Shown here: positions 58,629-64,000 of the stretch, piece after piece
Numbering within the stretch: the stretch's first letter is position 1
Layout: each line of letters starts with the position of its first letter
Source of the DNA: Hofstenia miamia
Lineage: Eukaryota > Xenacoelomorpha > Acoela
NCBI GenBank assembly: GCA_004352715.1
Contig: SCFE01000083.1
Coordinates: 173,687 to 237,686 of the forward strand
Direction: 5' to 3'
DNA: 64,000 nt
Made by a program: the position numbers and the translations under genes
Notes under the pieces: generated by a model
The model's database searches: none
Told to the model about the DNA's origin: nothing
Seen by the model: the letters and a program-made list of their open reading frames with translations, nothing else

Positions 58629-60300
58629 GTAAGTTTACTTATCAAAGTTTTCAATTTATTGTATAACGAATTCCAATTAAAAATTTCCACAATCTTATAA
58701 TATTATTTTCATCCACAATCAAAACTCGACAATCAATTGGCATGTGAAACATTTGAGCCAAGTTAAGAAACTACATTGCAATTCAATCCACTTATTTTAC
58801 ATGAAAAAGTTTTATCTAAAGAGTCTAAAGTCTAAAGCAAACATTTTGTCCACATGTTCTAAAAATTCTCTCCAAGCCTATTGAGAAATTTGTACATTTT
58901 GGAATTTTGCCAAATTTTTGATATTTGTACTCCTATGTAATGATGAACGTTAGTGCCAGGAGTACTTGAAAGTATTTACTATTTTTTCAAAACAAAATCA
59001 ATATTCTCTTAATACCCAGTGTTCAGAAAGTCAAGGGGTGTAAAGTCCAATAGATTAACAACTAACCTCAGCTATTGCTTTCCGCAGCTAAACGCATTAA
59101 TAGGGTGGTGACAGGGCGCTGTTTAAATTTGTTTCAAAAACCCATCGCAGATTTTGAAAATTCTTAATGGGTCTATACTTAAAATAAAAGAATTAAAGAT
59201 TTGGTTCCTTAAGAGAAAACATTGTTGTATTGTGGTTATTAGATTATTTTTTCCTTTGTTTCAGTTGGAATTAAAGCTTTGCTGTGTTATTAAGCAGTTC
59301 CTCAACGTAAGCAAAAATATTGGCAAGTCCCAGTTTTTGAATTGAAAATACAGGGTTTAAGCAATTCACTTAAGCATAGTGACTGTTCAAACTAATTTAG
59401 CGTCTTAAATCAGTGTAAATCAGTTCTTCTCCAATACTTCTCATTCTTATGTAAGATTGAAAATGGATTATTGAATTCAAATTCATTTATGTTTCTGATA
59501 TTTTTTTATCACTTAGTAATATAAAATCCACGCATTATATATTCTGCAAGAAAACATTGATTTAGTAAATATAAACACTTCCGGCTAATAAAATACCTCT
59601 AATTATTTAAAATTATTTTAAATAATTTGAGGTATTTTATGAAATGTAAGACATCTTAGGATAATTTTTATAAAAATTAAATAGGCATAATAATCATTTA
59701 GCTATGGAAATTCGATATATAACAAGCAAAATGATTTATAGTAAGCATGCCCTGTTCTATAACTCCATTATAAAAGTTTCAGAGAATATTAAAAAGTTGT
59801 TTGATTTATGAATGTTCACAACGCATTTTGTATTCCAATATTTGCACAGCTAATATTCAACAGCAGACTTAAAATGTAAAAAATGAAAAATTTTCAAGTG
59901 TCTAAAACTACTAAAACAAAAATAAAATTGGCTTTTTCCTAGTGAAAAGGAAGTACGGTTGCGGCCATTCTGAAAATCAAGAGTGGACGTGAGCTGGGTA
60001 TATCCGCGTACATTTTTTTAAAACTTAACTAGTGTGGATGTGGACTAAGTATATGATTTCAAAATACGGGAAGCATTGGAGTTCCAGCAAGTTAATGCAA
60101 GTAAGCTACTCTGTCGTAAAATCCGCAATTCTAGGTTTACTTGAACAAAAAAAACATGTCATTAAAAAAAGACTTCAGTTTGAACAGTCTTTAAAGATAC
60201 TTCATATTCAGACGTGTTTATTAAATTCATTTAGTTGTAAATCACAAATATCTCTTGAAAGAATATGGCTTTGATGTACTGTCGGAGGAGTTTTGGCCAG
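58629..60300. other. AT-rich stretch downstream of exon C
   Basis: 58840-59170 is a probable second copy of the repeat near 46.7-47.1 kb. 59265-59306 has excellent splice-like borders (pyrimidine-rich CAG, GTAAGC) but its 14 residues do not match the family. 60245-60300 contains GFDVLSEEFWPAL, faintly like the ...WPP.SPDLNP block of mariner-type transposases. None of these is firm. Confidence 0.3.
59588..59640. repeat. 53-bp near-perfect palindrome
   Basis: Arms 59588-59613 and 59615-59640 are complementary over 26 bp with one mismatch and a single central base. The outer 12 bp are ATAAAATACCTC and GAGGTATTTTAT. Confidence 0.85.
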
Positions 60301-60356
60301 CCCTGCATATATGTATATATATTAAGAAAATACAACGAAAATTAAATTTAAGCAAA

Positions 60357-60383
60357 TTTCGGTACTTACTGTACCATCGTCAG
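60357..60383 (-). ncRNA. Hammerhead-ribozyme-like motif (intact core and stem II)
   Basis: On the minus strand: CTGACGA (matches the CTGANGA core), T, GGTAC, loop AGTAA, GTACC, GAAA. Stem II is a perfect 5 bp. The following bases do not form the small stem III seen in the other copies, so cleavage is doubtful. A TA-rich run lies about 40 bases further on, the same spacing pattern as the other copies. Confidence 0.5.
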
Positions 60384-60659
60384 TCAAAAAAATAATCGGT
60401 AGTAGAATTATCAATTTACAAATCGCAGATCAAAATCGAAACTTATTGTAATAAATGGAGAGCTTGACTACATTTTGAATTGAAATTAGCTTTCTCCTTA
60501 GTACAAATTGATTCTACTATCTTGGTGCATTGTATTAAAATTTTAAAGTCTAATGTTTATGCTTTTTGTATTTTTGAGTGTATATAAATTTCGCAATGCA
60601 AATGTCCTTATAGATGTTCTTGAATTCGTGCTTCAAAAATGCAATTTATATTTAGAAAA

Positions 60660-60971
60660 AATATATATATANNNNNNNNNNNNNNNNNNNNNNNNNNNNN
60701 NNNNNNNNNNNNNNNNNNNNNNNNNNNNNNNNNNNNNNNNNNNNNNNNNNNNNNNNNNNNNNNNNNNNNNNNNNNNNNNNNNNNNNNNNNNNNNNNNNNN
60801 NNNNNNNNNNNNNNNNNNNNNNNNNNNNNNNNNNNNNNNNNNNNNNNNNNNNNNNNNNNNNNNNNNNNNNNNNNNNNNNNNNNNNNNNNNNNNNNNNNNN
60901 NNNNNNNNNNNNNNNNNNNNNNNNNNNNNNNNNNNNNNNNNNNNNNNNNNNNNNNNNNNTATATATATATT
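60660..60971. repeat. (TA)n tract containing a 288-base gap
   Basis: TA repeats at 60660-60671 and 60960-60970 border Ns at 60672-60959. Frames across it are artefacts. Confidence 0.9.
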
Positions 60972-62764
60972 GAGTAATCATGATGTTGCCATTCACTTAG
61001 AAAATTATATTCACATATTTCAATCAACAAATTCAAATTCAGAAACAGCATTGTTGTTAATTGATTAGTTCATTTGATAACGGAGCTTAGTTAGTAAATT
61101 TATTTTTTATATTGAAACTCAATAATAACTTACTAGATTAATGTAGCGAAGTCTTTTGTTGTTTGTAAGCTTATAGTCTTATACATCGTAAGGTTAATTT
61201 CCAATATTTCTTCTTGATATTCATTTTGCAGTTAGCAATTTACATGAGTAAGCACAGAAGAACACAATTTTTAGCATGTAGATTAAAAAATTGGATGGAA
61301 TCTTTTATATTTTGCAACATGATAGACTGATATTTCAGTGTCATTTCCATTCTCTATGGAGAAGTCTATACATGCTAGAACACGTACAGAATTTAAGTTT
61401 CCAATTTATTTTTGAAAAAAACCTGCGAGTGCAGTGTGGCTACGATTTTTGTTTGCTGCGATTGTGGCCATGGGCTTGACATAATTTTTTAAAGTAGGTT
61501 GGGTACGTTGCGGGTGGAGGTTGGATTGAATACAACGATCTATACTCAAGTCCACCCTTGCTGAGAAGGCCAATATCAGTCGGAACATGTTCATATTTAG
61601 GGCATTTTTAATGCGAGAATTTAAGTATACCAGTATAAGTCTCAGCTTCATTTCAAAATAAAACCTAGCGAGCGAGGTGTACTTAGAGCCCGGATATTGT
61701 TGACATTTATGCATAATTGTTTGTTTCACAACAATTTTGCATACTTGTTCAATATCAGTACAACTAAAACTTCCCATGGTAAAGGATGAATTTTTAATTC
61801 ATTACCATGGAATCCTAGATCTTGCAATAATTTCGAATCTCTTAAAAATGATCTAAAAACATATTCAGTCAATTTATTACAGAAGAACCCCTCTTTTATT
61901 TCAAAACTATTAAAGATAAAGTAATGAGCTTTGGTGCAGTAAAAGATACACTTATGAACTAAATCTTTACATATTTTCAAAAACAATATATTCATTGGTT
62001 CCATTTTATATGTAGCTGATGTTGTGACGTCATCAATTTTTGAAAAAACAAAGGTGAAAAAGAACCTAAATTAATTGACCATTAAAAAGAGAAGGAAACA
62101 GTTTACTAACTCGCATTACTTCTAGTTATTGTCAAAGACTTAATCTAACAGCAAACAAAAAATACGCTTAAGGTAAACCAGCATTACGTATCAGGGTAGC
62201 CATTTTCACTATTTTGAATAAACTGACATTTCTAAAAATGAACCAATAATTTCGAAATAATTTTAATGAATGATATATGTTTATATTTGAGAAATCAAAT
62301 ACGTAATAATGATATAAATAAAAGTCGCTTCAAGTTCGAAGCTCAAGCAAATTCGAAAAATAATCTCATAATTCAAAACGCACCTTGCTCATCCCGAATG
62401 AGTTGCCATTTTTCAACTTGGAGACCAGCATTAATGCCTGTAGTAATCTAGACTACTTTTTATACGGTATATCGTCATATTTAGTAATTATTCTTTTACG
62501 GTCTTCAAGATATTGCACCAAATGAAAGCTTCACACTTTTTATATTTTAGGTTTGATCGCTTGTCCCCTCCCCTGATAAAGATATGACACAAATTTTCAA
62601 CACAGACTTTTTAAGAACTTTCTTTTATAAAGTAAGCTATTTTGTTCTCAATATTTGATTGGTACGTCAGGTCCAGGGTCGACAAATTAATAATAACTGA
62701 TCATAGTAATAAAGTATCAAATGGGATCGTGTGGTATGCTGGTACCAGGTGGCCAATTCAATTC

Positions 62765-62841
62765 CGTTTTTCATTTTTCATTTTGATCATTTTGTAAAAC
62801 TTAAATTAAAAATTAAATTGAAACATGAAAAATGAAAAACG
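62765..62841. repeat. 17-bp-arm inverted repeat
   Basis: CGTTTTTCATTTTTCAT at 62765-62781 is perfectly inverted at 62825-62841 with a 43-nt spacer. The purine-rich GAAAAACG pattern repeats further on the right. Possibly a MITE or structured RNA; no target duplication seen. Confidence 0.75.
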
Positions 62842-63690
62842 AAAAACGAAATCGTAATTGAAATGGACAGCAAAACGGCCTCGCTTTCAGATAATGTAAT
62901 CTTGAGGAACACTAGCAATTAACCTGTCCTGTTTTGTCCTGTTATATGGGTATGGGTTTATTAATGCATTTTATTTTCTGCTTATTTTGACACTATAAAA
63001 TTTCAACTACCTTGATGTTAACGATACATTTATTTAATGATTATAAAATTCATGAAATACTGGGAAAAACTAATTGTGAAAAATTCTAGACCATTCATAT
63101 TCAAAGCAATCTTTTCTTGACAAGTACAGATGCGGCCCTCAGTAGGAACCCATGGCAATGTATTGATATGCAGTTATACTCCATTTTATTTTAACAAATA
63201 GTTTGTCAAAATTACATTAAGCGCTCTAAATGCTATTTCTTAAAATTAATACGCACTTCTTATTGTATCAAAAGTTATTGTTTTATTGATATGATACAAA
63301 GAAAGACATCTGAATACTGAAACTGTTAATAATATACCGAAATTCAACACTTAACAGTCAAACAAAACAGCTCAAATGGGAGTATAGAGCAGGTGCCTCA
63401 TTTAGCAAACACAATTCGCCTACTGTACAATCTCTTAAAACAAAGCCATGTATTCTTGACTATTTATATATAAAAAACATTTAATACGATTAAAGTAGGC
63501 AATGCAATTCTTCAAAAACTTTATTCAAATAGTGTAGATGAAGGCCTAATAAACTATCTTTTTGCAATAGGATTTTTTTTAAAACTATGAATATAATTTT
63601 ACAATTTTTAATTGTATTCTATACAATGATTTCTAAGTAGAAAACCTTAATTAAACTAGATGGTAGTATACAGTGTTGCGGTATGTTGCC

Positions 63691-63691
<1 letters not shown>

Positions 63692-63724
<33 letters not shown>
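63692..63724. repeat. (TA)n microsatellite
   Basis: Pure TA tract of about 33 bases. Confidence 0.9.
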
Positions 63725-63728
<4 letters not shown>

Positions 63729-64000
63729 TATTTATGCTTTCACAAAAAGTAAGTGACGTATATTACTCGTAACCTTACCTATTACTTTTCGTTCTTGCTT
63801 ATTAATTTTTATTCTAATGAAAAACTTTAAGCTCACTATGCCGATAGCAAGAATTCTTTAGACATTCTTGACAAATAAGTATATTGTGTACTGAATTAAC
63901 TAAATAGTATATTTTTATAAGAAGTAAGAACACCATAAGAATAAGAACACTTTAAAAACACTATGTTAATCCAAAAAATATTATATTTAATTAAATTATA

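Larger units (their letters stand above)
60972..64000. other. AT-rich terminal stretch without supported genes
   Basis: 61490-61570 is the second copy of the dispersed repeat near 35.8 kb. 62765-62841 is a fold-back sequence listed separately. A (TA)n tract lies at 63692-63724. Open frames at 61291, 61406-61777, 61726-62004 and 62266-62451 show no recognisable domain. Confidence 0.45.

Noticed and set aside
59265-59306. Possible 42-bp exon D of the NWD-like gene
   Set aside because: Borders are good (pyrimidine-rich CAG, GTAAGC), but the encoded LELKLCCVIKQFLN does not match the family sequence expected after the YKLD block.
60032-60300. Open frame with FWPAL-like word considered as a mariner transposase or further exon
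   Set aside because: Only one short block agrees, and neither catalytic residues nor termini are visible.

Overview
The window is strongly AT-rich eukaryotic DNA with long non-coding stretches, spliceosomal introns, many (TA)n tracts and a dense, decayed population of transposable elements. It looks like the nuclear genome of an invertebrate animal. The best support is three exons of a DUF4062/NACHT-WD-type (NWD-like) gene, a family known from animals, together with metazoan-type TEs: Ty3/gypsy with a tRNA-Arg-type primer site, CR1-like LINEs, Penelope-like elements, Tc1/mariner, hAT and PIF/Harbinger. I cannot name the species. I see no rRNA, convincing tRNA, CRISPR array or bacterial-type operon.

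Layout. 1-~5.3 kb: 3' part of a dead Ty3/gypsy-like retrotransposon, with an integrase in one frame carrying six stops, then about 3 kb of unassigned decayed coding sequence, a polypurine tract and a probable 3' LTR. A stray LTR-end/primer-site fragment lies between two single-N joins at 5.49-5.63 kb. 5.8-13.8 kb: AT-rich, nothing firm. 13.8-14.4 kb: C-terminal hAT transposase. 18.98-19.52 kb: Harbinger-type MITE with iterated internal motifs. 22.6-23.5 kb: LINE reverse transcriptase remnant. 27.3-28.7 kb: degenerate Tc1. 40.7-42.3 kb: Penelope-like fragments with hammerhead-ribozyme-like motifs next to (TA)n. 43.22-45.92 kb: a TA-flanked DD34E transposon whose inverted repeats are built from ~22-bp iterations, itself interrupted by a 1.3-kb hAT element with a perfect 8-bp target duplication. 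50.97-58.63 kb: three exons of the NWD-like gene on the + strand, with LINE and Penelope remnants in its introns. 58.6-64 kb: AT-rich, hairpins and minor repeats.

Assembly. Six N joins (5488/5632, 7384-7404, 32883, 36512-36521, 48203, 51989) are flanked by the same sequence on both sides. Some copies are identical; others differ by SNPs and short deletions. These look like unmerged contig ends or alleles placed in tandem, so local duplications in this window should not be taken as biological. Five longer gaps (25861, 40272, 41444, 54905, 60672) lie inside or at the edge of (TA)n tracts.

Only one host gene is supported. Almost everything else recognisable is transposon debris, and there is no sign that the elements cooperate beyond nesting and intron insertion.
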